DNA of 64,000 bases from CAJQGY01 sp964523375 (lineage in GTDB: Bacteria; Pseudomonadota; Gammaproteobacteria; Magnimaribacterales; D2472): positions 1-64,000 of the forward strand of contig CAZFYG010000005.1 of the NCBI GenBank assembly GCA_964523375.1. Direction: 5' to 3'. Shown in pieces: positions 8,198-15,915 of the stretch (position 1 is its first letter; the number at the start of each line of letters is the position of its first letter). The position numbers and the translations under genes were made by a program. The notes below the pieces were generated by a model. It did not search any database, had not been told where the DNA came from, and was given only the letters and a program-made list of their open reading frames with translations.

Positions 8198-8203
8198 CTC
8201 CTT
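8198..8203 (-). promoter_or_regulatory. Ribosome binding site in front of an ATT codon
   Basis: A perfect AAGGAG on the minus strand, with a 5-nt spacer to the ATT at 8192. It is the main reason for proposing a gene here without a standard start codon. Confidence 0.45.
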
Positions 8204-8271
8204 AATTAAAGAATTTATATTTACTTAATAATAGTAACAAATATAAATAAAATCTCTACAATATTAATTAC

Positions 8272-9576
8272 ATGTTTAAAGAAGAAAAAGCTAATACAAA
8301 AACATTTCTAGTTTTCATTGATGTTCATTCCCTTAGAGAAAAACAATTAATTGACGATGCTGAAAGAGAGTTTTTTGATCTTGTTCAGTCTTCTGGAGCA
8401 GAAATTATAGGAACTACATCTCATAAACAAAGCAGACCATCAATTAGCCATTTCATTAATAAGGGTAAGCTAGAAGAGTTATACGAGTTAGTACATAAAT
8501 CAGATATTGGGTTAGTAATTGTTAACCACAAATTATCTGCCTCCCAAGCTAGAAATCTTGAGCTCAAGCTTAAGGTAAGGGTTATTGATAAAACAGAATT
8601 AATACTAGATATATTTGCTACAAGAGCCACAACACATATAGGCAAGCTCCAAGTAGAGTTAGCTCAGTTAAACCATCTTTCGACTCGGTTAATAAGAGGG
8701 TGGACTCACTTAGAAAGACAAAAAGGGGGTATTGGCCTTAGAGGGCCTGGAGAAACACAGCTTGAAACTGACAGAAGATTAATTGGACATAGGATCAGAA
8801 CTTTAAAAAGCAGGCTAGTTAAAGCTCATAAACAAAAACAGCTCAATAGTTATGCAAGAAAAAAAAGTAGGAACAGATTAGTTGCCTTAGTTGGCTACAC
8901 TAATGCAGGAAAAACAACACTTTTTAATAAACTTACAAAAAGCAATCAGTATGCAGCAGATAAATTATTTGCCACACTTGATTCTGTTACAAGAAGAAAT
9001 GTTGATCCTGAGCTTGGCCCAATTTTATTTTCAGATACAGTGGGTTTTATATCAGATTTACCAACCGAGCTAATAGAGTCATTTAAAGCTACATTAGATG
9101 AGCTGCAATCAGCAGATCTACTTTTGCATGTTGCTGATTGTTCTGATCCAGATCACGATCAAAAAATTAGTGAGGTTGATCATATTTTGAATAGCTTGGG
9201 CCTTGAAAAAATACCTCAAATAAGAATTAATAATAAGTGCGACCTAGTTGGACTAAGAGATCCTGAAAAAAGAAAATCAAGCAATGAGGTTTGGATTTCT
9301 GCAGAAAAAAACTTAGGCATTGAGCATTTAAGAGAAAAAATAAATCTGCAATTATTCAATGGTATATATAAAGGGTGGGTTTCTGTAGAGGCTTCTCTCG
9401 GAAAGCTAAGGTCTGAGCTTTATGGTATGGGGTGTATTGTGCAAGAGGAAAATTCTGGGCAAGGAACCACTTATTTGAAAGTTGATATAGGAAGAGATGA
9501 GTTGGATAGGCTGCTTATCAACAAAGGTTTTAACATTTGCTCAGATGAGGATATACTTTTATTAAACGAGGCTTAA
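8272..9576 (+). CDS. hflX: GTPase HflX
   Basis: A 434-residue ribosome-associated GTPase of the HflX family, which splits stalled or heat-damaged ribosomes. The N-terminal HflX domain (about 1-200) contains RPSISHFINKGK and the conserved GLRGPGETQLETDRR stretch. The G domain follows: P-loop GYTNAGKTT (208-216), FATLDSVTRR switch region, DTVGFISDLP, and NNKCDL as the guanine-specificity motif. Full length for the family. In many gammaproteobacteria hflX lies between hfq and hflK; here it stands alone, about 41 kb from hflKC. Confidence 0.95.
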   Translation: MFKEEKANTKTFLVFIDVHSLREKQLIDDAEREFFDLVQSSGAEIIGTTSHKQSRPSISHFINKGKLEELYELVHKSDIGLVIVNHKLSASQARNLELKLKVRVIDKTELILDIFATRATTHIGKLQVELAQLNHLSTRLIRGWTHLERQKGGIGLRGPGETQLETDRRLIGHRIRTLKSRLVKAHKQKQLNSYARKKSRNRLVALVGYTNAGKTTLFNKLTKSNQYAADKLFATLDSVTRRNVDPELGPILFSDTVGFISDLPTELIESFKATLDELQSADLLLHVADCSDPDHDQKISEVDHILNSLGLEKIPQIRINNKCDLVGLRDPEKRKSSNEVWISAEKNLGIEHLREKINLQLFNGIYKGWVSVEASLGKLRSELYGMGCIVQEENSGQGTTYLKVDIGRDELDRLLINKGFNICSDEDILLLNEA

Positions 9577-9580
9577 ACCA

Positions 9581-10000
9581 ATGAGTATTAATAACACTTT
9601 AGATAAAATTGCTAAACCATTTACGGGCATAGCTCCATGGATACTAAGGCTATCTCTTGGAATTTCATTTTTTCTTCATGGCTATGGAAAATTCCCACTA
9701 CCGCCTCAAAAAATGGTGGTATGGTTTGAGAGTAAAGGGATTATTTGGCCTGAATTAATTACTAGCCTAGTCGCACTTGGCGAGGTCATAGCAGGGGTCG
9801 GCATAATCATAGGCGGTCTTTTGTTCAATCAAATAGGTAACCTCATCACAAGATTGTCTGGAGGAGCAGTTGTTGTAATAATGATAGGCGCTTTCGCTAT
9901 TGCACACCCAGATTGGTTTATTACAGAGAAGCTCTTTATGAGTGAGCAGATATTCTTATTATCACTTGGTCTATTTTTTGCCATCAAAGGCAACAACTAA
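9581..10000 (+). CDS. DoxX family membrane protein
   Basis: A 139-residue protein with four predicted membrane segments and the DoxX-family pattern: WILRLSLGISFFLHGYGK near the start, a short loop, then GEVIAGVGIIIGGLL. Members are loosely tied to respiratory or redox membrane complexes, and most lack a defined function. It starts 4 bp after hflX with the same orientation, so it is probably co-transcribed. Confidence 0.8.
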   Translation: MSINNTLDKIAKPFTGIAPWILRLSLGISFFLHGYGKFPLPPQKMVVWFESKGIIWPELITSLVALGEVIAGVGIIIGGLLFNQIGNLITRLSGGAVVVIMIGAFAIAHPDWFITEKLFMSEQIFLLSLGLFFAIKGNN

Positions 10001-10061
10001 AAAAACTAATCTAAAAAACTACTTATCAAAAATAAAAGTCTTTTGGGCTTGCATTTGTAAA

Positions 10062-10076
10062 TGAGAATCATTATCA
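10062..10076 (+). promoter_or_regulatory. Fur box upstream of the TonB-dependent receptor
   Basis: TGAGAATCATTATCA matches the 7-1-7 Fur inverted repeat TGATAAT-N-ATTATCA at 14 of 15 positions. The flanks continue the symmetry (AA on the left, TT on the right). It lies about 118 bp upstream of the receptor start, so iron-dependent repression of that gene is likely. Confidence 0.8.
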
Positions 10077-10089
10077 TTTGCATTTACAA

Positions 10090-10167
10090 GAGTTGGTGAA
10101 TATATATTCCCCTAAAAGTGATGGAATTTATATATCTTCGTTTTATACAAAATATATTCACCAGCTC
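10090..10167 (+). promoter_or_regulatory. Long inverted repeat in the receptor leader
   Basis: Arms at 10090-10105 and 10152-10167 are complementary over 16 bp with a single T/G exception, which would still be a G-U pair in RNA. The core is GGTGAATATAT versus ATATATTCACC. The 46-nt loop contains GGAATTTATA (10123-10132), which can instead pair with TATATATTCC (10101-10110) at 9 of 10 positions. The two pairings share bases 10101-10105, so they would compete. The element lies after the Fur box and before the ribosome binding site. It could be a leader RNA switch or a DNA operator. Confidence 0.5.
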
Positions 10168-10193
10168 CCATTTAAAAACATATAAGGTAGATT

Positions 10194-12380
10194 ATGAAAA
10201 TTATAAAACAAAATAAATTAGCTATTGGAATCTTATTATTGTTATCAGCTGCTTCAGTTACATCTGAAATTTATGCAGATACACAAGAGGTAGAGACAGT
10301 AACCATTATAGGAACTAAAGCAGACGTGAAAGAGCTTCCTGGTTCTGGAACAGTTGTCAGCAATGAAGAGTTGCAGAAAGCAATGGACACAGATATTCAT
10401 AAGATCTTATCAGCAGTTCCAGGTGTTTATTTTAGAACAGAAGATGGTTATGGACTTAGGCCTAATATCTCAATCAGAGGAACATCAATAGACAGGTCAG
10501 CAAAAATTACTCTTATGGAAGATGGCATACTTGTAGCACCTGCTCCATATACATCCTCTTCAGCATATTATTTTCCAACTACAGGAAGAATTAATTCAGT
10601 AGAGGTTCTAAAAGGACCATCTTCAATTAGTCAAGGACCAAGTACGATTGGAGGTGCTATAAACATGATCAGTACACCCATAACTGAACTAGCTTCTGGT
10701 AAATTAACTCAGGAGTTTGGCCAAAATGGAATGCTAAGAACTCATGCATATTATGGTGGAGTATCTGGTAATTTTGGCGGATTAGTTGAAATTCATGAAC
10801 ATCAAAGTGATGGGTTTGATAGCGTTGCAAATGTTGGCGGCGATACGGGTTTTGATAAATCAGATCTAATGATTAAAGCAAGATATGAAAATGGGGATCA
10901 TTCTGTAACTTTCAAAATGGTTGATATAGACGAGGTATCCAATCAATCATATGTTGGCTTGTCAGGCCAAAGCTTTAATGCTAATCCAAGGGTAAGGTAT
11001 GGAATGACTCAGTACGATGAAATGAATAACGATGGTGATCAAAAGTCTCTTACATATTTGGGAGATTTTGAAAAAATTAGAGTTATTGCATCGACATGGA
11101 GCAATGATTATCACAGAGACTGGTTTAAAGTAGATAAAGCAAATAATAACTCTGATCATGGTGTTGGAAATGGAATCAATACTGTTATTTCTGCTGCTAA
11201 TGCTGGTAACGAAAATGCACAGGCTATCTTAGATGGTACATTGGCTGTTCAGGTTAAGCTTAAGCATAACAATAGGTTCTATACCAATGAAGGCTACCAA
11301 TTTAAAGTTTCAACAGATATAAAAAATCATAATATAACAATTGGCTATAGAGATATGGAAGACTCTGAAAGCAGATACCAGAATTATGAATGTTTTGATC
11401 AAAGTGCTAATGGAACTAACTCTGCTTTATATGCTTGTTCTTCTGGGTATACAGGAAGTAATAATAGACTAAGAGTGTCAAAAGCAACTTCTTTTTATAT
11501 AGAGGACAAAATCACGATAGGAGCACTGGCTCTGACAATTGGTCACAGATCTGAAGATTATGACCAAGTGGAGAATAGGTGGGATGATGGTGTTCCAACA
11601 AGGACTATGCTCGCATCAGGGTATCCAAAAACAAAAGATGGCGACCACAGCACAACTGGTTTTGGGGCCACTTATGATATGAGTGAAAATTTACAGCTAG
11701 TAGCTGGGTTCCACGAGGGGATGACAGCAATGTTTGGAACAGACCCTGAAAAGGCAGATAACATGGAGCTTGGTTTTAGGTATGCTAAGAATGATTCAAG
11801 CCTTGAAGCATTCTATTTTGCTAGTGACTATAAAAACTTAAAAGCTGTTTGTAAAAATTCACAAGGTGGAGACTGTAATGATGGTGATATTTTTGATGGT
11901 GGAGCAGTAGACGTTTCTGGAATAGAGATTTCAGGATCTCATATATTCAATGGATCAGAGGGAATGCTATATCCAATTGGGCTAACATTCACCTCTACAG
12001 ATGCAACATTTAAAAATAGCTTTGATGATGATGGAGAATATTGGGGTGTAGTTGCTGCGGGTGATGATGTCCCTTATGTTCCAAGCTCTTCTCTTGCTTT
12101 AGTTGTTGGGTTTATTAATTCAAATGGGTTGAGTGGAAATATAAGGCTTGTAGAGAATGGAAGCGCTTGCTCAACAGCATCTTGTGGCGTGAATCAAAAT
12201 ATTGAAGCCCACTCATTTATAGATTTAAATTTAAGAAAGCCTTTGAATGATAAAACAGATGTATATTTCGTAATGGAAAATATTCTTGATCATGAAGATA
12301 TTGTCGCCAGAGCTCCAAAAGATGGCGCAAGATCACAAAAACCAAGAACACTTAAAGTTGGGTTTACTTATAAGCTTTAA
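10194..12380 (+). CDS. TonB-dependent outer-membrane receptor, ferric-siderophore/FecA-like
   Basis: A 728-residue outer-membrane gated transporter. It has a signal peptide (likely cut after A28 in IYADTQEV), a TonB-box-like ETVTIIGT just after, and a plug domain at about 40-160 with SIRGTSIDRSAKITLMEDG, VEVLKGPSSISQGPSTIGG and GAINMIS. A 22-strand barrel follows, ending in VGFTYKL with hydrophobic alternation, as expected for an outer-membrane protein. The plug most resembles FecA-like receptors. The Fur box upstream makes iron uptake the best guess; the ligand is unknown. The ribosome binding site is AAGG just before the start. A strong terminator follows the stop. Confidence 0.9.
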   Translation: MKIIKQNKLAIGILLLLSAASVTSEIYADTQEVETVTIIGTKADVKELPGSGTVVSNEELQKAMDTDIHKILSAVPGVYFRTEDGYGLRPNISIRGTSIDRSAKITLMEDGILVAPAPYTSSSAYYFPTTGRINSVEVLKGPSSISQGPSTIGGAINMISTPITELASGKLTQEFGQNGMLRTHAYYGGVSGNFGGLVEIHEHQSDGFDSVANVGGDTGFDKSDLMIKARYENGDHSVTFKMVDIDEVSNQSYVGLSGQSFNANPRVRYGMTQYDEMNNDGDQKSLTYLGDFEKIRVIASTWSNDYHRDWFKVDKANNNSDHGVGNGINTVISAANAGNENAQAILDGTLAVQVKLKHNNRFYTNEGYQFKVSTDIKNHNITIGYRDMEDSESRYQNYECFDQSANGTNSALYACSSGYTGSNNRLRVSKATSFYIEDKITIGALALTIGHRSEDYDQVENRWDDGVPTRTMLASGYPKTKDGDHSTTGFGATYDMSENLQLVAGFHEGMTAMFGTDPEKADNMELGFRYAKNDSSLEAFYFASDYKNLKAVCKNSQGGDCNDGDIFDGGAVDVSGIEISGSHIFNGSEGMLYPIGLTFTSTDATFKNSFDDDGEYWGVVAAGDDVPYVPSSSLALVVGFINSNGLSGNIRLVENGSACSTASCGVNQNIEAHSFIDLNLRKPLNDKTDVYFVMENILDHEDIVARAPKDGARSQKPRTLKVGFTYKL

Positions 12381-12420
12381 TCTTGTGGGAGAGATAGCCT
12401 AATTAAGTTTAGGTGTTAAA

Positions 12421-12448
12421 AAAGGATGGCTTAGCCATCCTTTTTTTT
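12421..12448 (+). terminator. Rho-independent terminator after the TonB receptor
   Basis: Stem GGATGGC/GCCATCC (12424-12430 and 12434-12440) with loop TTA and flanking AAA/TTT, followed by eight T. A near-identical hairpin ends the next gene at 13051-13077. Confidence 0.92.
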
Positions 12449-12496
12449 AAATTAAATAGTACAATTATATTTCTCATGAAATGTTGATTGAGATAT

Positions 12497-12502
12497 TAGG
12501 AG
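12497..12502 (+). promoter_or_regulatory. Ribosome binding site fixing the peroxiredoxin start
   Basis: TAGGAG with an 8-nt spacer to the ATG at 12511. The earlier in-frame ATG at 12481 has no such site, and the family N-terminus begins at LTVGD, so 12511 is preferred. Confidence 0.75.
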
Positions 12503-12510
12503 AAAAATAT

Positions 12511-13032
12511 ATGTTAACAGTAGGTGATAAATTCCCAGCTTTTAAGCTTCAGGGAGTTAATAGTGATAACGAGCTGGTAGAGGTTTCTGTAGAAGAGAAT
12601 TACGAGCCATTAAAAAAAGATTGGAGCGTAATTTACTTTTACCCAAAAGACTTTACATTCATTTGCCCAACAGAAATTGCTGCAATGGACAAACTTGTTG
12701 ATGAAGCAACAGTTATTGGAATAAGTGGCGACAACGAATTTTGTAAGCTTGCATGGAAGAACGATAATAGTTTAATTGGTGGTATAAAACACTCATTAGC
12801 TGCAGATACAGGCCTTGGCTTATCTAACGAGCTAGGTGTTGTTAATGTTGAAGCGGGTGTTTGTTATAGAGCAACTTTTATTATCGATGATCAAAGAATA
12901 ATTCAGCATGTTTCAGTAAATGCTTTGGACACTGGAAGAAATGCAGATGAGGTTCTTAGGACACTTAAAGCATTAAAAGCTGGAGGCCTTACTGGCTGCT
13001 CATGGGCGGAAGGCGATGACTTTGTAGCTTAA
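12511..13032 (+). CDS. AhpC/Tsa-type peroxiredoxin
   Basis: A 173-residue cytoplasmic thiol peroxidase that reduces hydrogen peroxide and organic peroxides. The peroxidatic cysteine is C52 in DFTFICPTEIAAMD. A candidate resolving cysteine, C163, lies in GLTGCSWAEGD near the C-terminus. The sequence resembles the AhpC branch with the WKVVFF-PKDFTFVCPTEIA pattern known from actinobacteria and many proteobacteria, which uses AhpD-type or thioredoxin reductants. It is monocistronic, between two matching terminators. A TACAAT -10-like element lies at 12460-12465. Confidence 0.9.
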   Translation: MLTVGDKFPAFKLQGVNSDNELVEVSVEENYEPLKKDWSVIYFYPKDFTFICPTEIAAMDKLVDEATVIGISGDNEFCKLAWKNDNSLIGGIKHSLAADTGLGLSNELGVVNVEAGVCYRATFIIDDQRIIQHVSVNALDTGRNADEVLRTLKALKAGGLTGCSWAEGDDFVA

Positions 13033-13050
13033 GTTATTATTTATTAAAAA

Positions 13051-13077
13051 AAAGGATGGCCTAGCCATCCTTTTTTT
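13051..13077 (+). terminator. Rho-independent terminator after the peroxiredoxin gene
   Basis: Stem GGATGGC/GCCATCC (13054-13060 and 13064-13070), loop CTA, then seven T. It differs from the terminator at 12421 by one loop base and the flanks. Confidence 0.92.
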
Positions 13078-13136
13078 ATTTATAGAAATATGAGTAGATA
13101 TATTTTATTTTTAAAGTACAATTATCAGTTCAAAAT

Positions 13137-13212
13137 GGGGCTATAGCTCAGCTGGGAGAGCACCTGCTTTGCAAGCAGGGGGTCCGCGGTTCGATCCCGC
13201 GTAGCTCCACCA
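13137..13212 (+). tRNA. tRNA-Ala (TGC)
   Basis: A complete 76-nt cloverleaf with encoded CCA. The acceptor stem GGGGCTA pairs with TAGCTCC, including the alanine identity base pair G3-T70 in the acceptor stem. The D arm is TAGCTCAGCTGG, the anticodon loop is CTTTGCAAG with TGC, and the T arm is CGCGGTTCGATCCCGCG. It stands alone, outside any rRNA operon in this window. A TACAAT -10-like element is at 13117-13122. Confidence 0.97.
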
Positions 13213-13218
13213 TTTTAT

Positions 13219-14082
13219 CTAATTGTTAAATACAACAGTCTTAGACCCATTAATAATAACCCTTTTTTCTGCATGCCATCTAACCGCTCTAGATAAAACG
13301 CTAGATTCAATATCATTACCTTTTCTTGTTAGATCCTCTGGAGAGTCATTATGTGAAACTCTTTGAACATCTTGTTCAATAATATGGCCCTCGTCTAAAT
13401 CCCCAGTAACATAATGAGCAGTTGCTCCGATAATCTTTACGCCCTTATGAAATGCTTGGTGATACGGCCTGGCCCCTTTAAAGCTAGGCAAGAAACTATG
13501 GTGGATATTAATACATTTTCCTGACCATTCATTTGCAAGATTGTCAGATAAAATTTGCATATACCGAGCCAGTACTACTAGCTCCGCATCACTGGAAGCA
13601 ACAACAGACCTGAACTCATTTTCTTGCATTTTCTTTGACTCAGAGCTCTTTTCTATTGGAAGATGGTGAAATTTTATACCACTAAATTCTACTATCTCTC
13701 TATAAACTTCATGATTTGAAACTACCCCAACTATTTCTATGGGCATATCTCTATATCTTGCTCTATACAATAAATCATTTAAACAATGACCTTCTTTTGA
13801 AACAGCTATAACAGTTTTAATTTTTCTAGATTCATCATCAATAGACCATTGCATTGAAAGCTTGATTGCTAAAGCCTCAAATTCAGAAAAAAACTCTTCT
13901 GTTACTACTTCCATATCATTAATAAAGAAAACAATTCTAGAAAAGAATCTATTCGAATCTTTATCAGAGTAGGACTGCACATCTGTTAAAAAGGCATTGT
14001 ACTTATCCATCAAGCCTGTAACTTTTGCCTGGATACCTGATTGATCAGGGCATGAAAAGGTTAGTATTTTTACTTTTTTCAT
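13219..14082 (-). CDS. purU: Formyltetrahydrofolate deformylase
   Basis: Hydrolyses 10-formyl-tetrahydrofolate to formate and tetrahydrofolate, balancing the one-carbon pool. At 287 residues it is family length. An N-terminal ACT domain (about 1-85, starting KILTFSCPDQSGIQAKV) senses small molecules. The C-terminal formyltransferase-like domain (about 90-287) has CINIHHSFLPSFKGARPYHQ and TAHYVTGDLDEGHII, which carry the Asn/His/Asp catalytic set. It is convergent with tRNA-Ala, 6 bp from its end. glyA, another one-carbon gene, is elsewhere in the window. Confidence 0.94.
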   Translation of the reverse strand: MKKVKILTFSCPDQSGIQAKVTGLMDKYNAFLTDVQSYSDKDSNRFFSRIVFFINDMEVVTEEFFSEFEALAIKLSMQWSIDDESRKIKTVIAVSKEGHCLNDLLYRARYRDMPIEIVGVVSNHEVYREIVEFSGIKFHHLPIEKSSESKKMQENEFRSVVASSDAELVVLARYMQILSDNLANEWSGKCINIHHSFLPSFKGARPYHQAFHKGVKIIGATAHYVTGDLDEGHIIEQDVQRVSHNDSPEDLTRKGNDIESSVLSRAVRWHAEKRVIINGSKTVVFNN

Positions 14083-14166
14083 AATATTTTATTTATCTTG
14101 TTATGATTTTATATTACTTTGCATACCATAGGTATTCTTAATAGTTTAAGTTTATAATCTTTTGTT

Positions 14167-14940
14167 ATGAGTAAAAGTGTATGGGAAAATATTAGAGATG
14201 AGATAGGGTTAAGAGTTGATGCAGAACCATCACTGGGTTCTTTTTTGCATTCTCTAGTTTTGTCCCAAAAAAATCTTACTAACGCAGTTGCATCCATCCT
14301 CTCATCTAAACTCCATAGTGACGCTTTGTCTGCTATGGATATCAAGAAATTTATTATTGACGTTTTTGATGATTGTAAAAATATAGAGGGCGATATCGAA
14401 AAAGATCTTATCTTTTTTAAAGATAATGATCCGTCATGCGACTACTTTTCAACACCATTATTGTTTTATAAGGGCTTTCTTGGCTTAGCTACATACAGGG
14501 CTTCTCATTGTCTATGGAATAAGAATAGACACACTATGGCACTATTTTTTCAAAATAGATCATCAGAAATTTTTGGCATAGATATTCACCCTGCTGCGAA
14601 GATTGCAGGGGGAGTTATGATGGACCATGCAACTGGAATTGTTATAGGAGAAACCGCTGTAATCGAATCAGATGTTTCAATTTTTCAGGGTGTTACGCTT
14701 GGGGGCAAGGGTAATGAGGTTGGAAAGAGGCATCCAAATATTAAAAGTGGTGCAACAATATACGCTTCTAGCACCATTTTAGGGAATATTACTGTTGGTA
14801 ACAAAGCGGTTATTGCAGCAGGAAGTCTGGTTCTGAAAGATGTAAAAAATGAGACAACCGTTGCTGGAATCCCCGCCAAAGAAGTTAATAAATTAAATAT
14901 TTCCAGCAATGACTGGGATCCAGGAGATTCAAGCCTTTAA
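14167..14940 (+). CDS. cysE: Serine O-acetyltransferase
   Basis: Transfers acetyl from acetyl-CoA to L-serine, the first step of cysteine synthesis. The 257-residue protein has the helical N-terminal domain and a left-handed beta-helix of hexapeptide repeats from about residue 135. Markers are IDIHPAAKIAGGVMMDHATG, VIGETAVI, VTLGGKG and KRHPNIKSGATIYASS. The stop is immediately followed by the cysteine synthase start, so the two consecutive enzymes are coupled. Confidence 0.94.
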   Translation: MSKSVWENIRDEIGLRVDAEPSLGSFLHSLVLSQKNLTNAVASILSSKLHSDALSAMDIKKFIIDVFDDCKNIEGDIEKDLIFFKDNDPSCDYFSTPLLFYKGFLGLATYRASHCLWNKNRHTMALFFQNRSSEIFGIDIHPAAKIAGGVMMDHATGIVIGETAVIESDVSIFQGVTLGGKGNEVGKRHPNIKSGATIYASSTILGNITVGNKAVIAAGSLVLKDVKNETTVAGIPAKEVNKLNISSNDWDPGDSSL

Positions 14941-15915
14941 ATGATTAAATACATTGGAAATACACCGCTAATAAAACTAGAACATCTTTCTAATGAGACA
15001 GGCTGTAATATTTTTGGCAAAGCTGAGTTTATGAATCCAGGCGGTTCAGTTAAAGATAGAGCAGCTAAATATATTTTAGAGGACGCAATAAAAAAAGGCC
15101 TTATAAGAAAAGGTGGGACTATTGTTGAGGGTACAGCTGGTAATACGGGTATTGGGTTGGCACTTGTAGGAAATGCCCTTGGCCTCAAAACAGTTATAGT
15201 TATTCCAGATACTCAATCTGAAGAAAAGAAAGCAACCATAAGAGCTTGCGGAGCAGAGCTAATAGAAGTTCCAGCTGTGCCATATAAAGATGAAAATAAT
15301 TATGTGAAATATTCAAAAAAAGTTGCAGAATCTTACGAAAACCCTAATGGCGTTCTATGGGCCAATCAATTTGATAATGAGGCGAATAAGATAGGCCATT
15401 ACAATGAAACTGGGCCAGAAATATATAATCAGCTTGATGGAAAAATAAATGGCTTCATATGCTCTGTTGGAACGGGTGGAACTCTTTCTGGAATAGCTCA
15501 ATATCTTAAAGATAAAAATAAGGATATTAAAATCGGCCTTGCTGATCCTTATGGTGCGGCTATTTACTCTTTCTTCCAAGATGGGGAATTAAAATCAGAA
15601 GGCTCTTCGGTTACAGAAGGTATTGGTCAAGGAAGAATTACAAAAAATATTGAAGGATTGAAGGTTGATATCCCTTTAAGAATAAGTGATACAGATGCTC
15701 TAAGCGCTATGTTTCAGATGGTTGAAACTGAAGGCTTATATCTTGGAGGTAGTGCCGGTATCAATGTTGCCGGAGCAGTTGAAATGTCTAAACATATGGA
15801 AGCTGGAAGTAATATTGTTACTATATTGTGTGATTCGGGTTCCAGGTATTTAAGCAAACTTTATAATAGAAATTTTTTAATTAATAACGATCTTCCTTGT
15901 CCCGATTGGGTTTAA
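14941..15915 (+). CDS. cysK: Cysteine synthase (O-acetylserine sulfhydrylase)
   Basis: PLP enzyme converting O-acetylserine and sulfide to cysteine; 324 residues. The Schiff-base lysine is K38 in NPGGSVKDRAA. The substrate loop reads EGTAGNTGIGLA (64-75) where classical CysK has TSGNTG. GTGGTLSG binds the PLP phosphate and CDSGSRYLS closes the site. The TAGNTG variant occurs in a distinct subgroup of the family, so substrate preference could differ, though pairing with cysE argues for O-acetylserine. No gap separates it from cysE, and its stop abuts the stop of the convergent AGMO-like gene. Confidence 0.88.
   Translation: MIKYIGNTPLIKLEHLSNETGCNIFGKAEFMNPGGSVKDRAAKYILEDAIKKGLIRKGGTIVEGTAGNTGIGLALVGNALGLKTVIVIPDTQSEEKKATIRACGAELIEVPAVPYKDENNYVKYSKKVAESYENPNGVLWANQFDNEANKIGHYNETGPEIYNQLDGKINGFICSVGTGGTLSGIAQYLKDKNKDIKIGLADPYGAAIYSFFQDGELKSEGSSVTEGIGQGRITKNIEGLKVDIPLRISDTDALSAMFQMVETEGLYLGGSAGINVAGAVEMSKHMEAGSNIVTILCDSGSRYLSKLYNRNFLINNDLPCPDWV

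Larger units (their letters stand above)
7912..8271. other. 360-bp gap with possible small minus-strand genes
   Basis: No long ORF occupies this stretch. On the minus strand it holds a 42-codon basic frame with a strong ribosome binding site (8064-8192) and a 23-codon hydrophobic frame (7918-7989), listed separately. Between them, GCCAC at about 8012 and GTGGC at about 8024 form a small inverted repeat. The part next to hflX (8204-8271) is AT-rich and presumably contains its promoter, but I cannot pick out a convincing -35/-10 pair. Confidence 0.5.

Noticed and set aside
14685..15188. Minus-strand frames opposite cysE and cysK
   Set aside because: Both are complementary to conserved catalytic motifs of the plus-strand genes, with no ribosome binding site.
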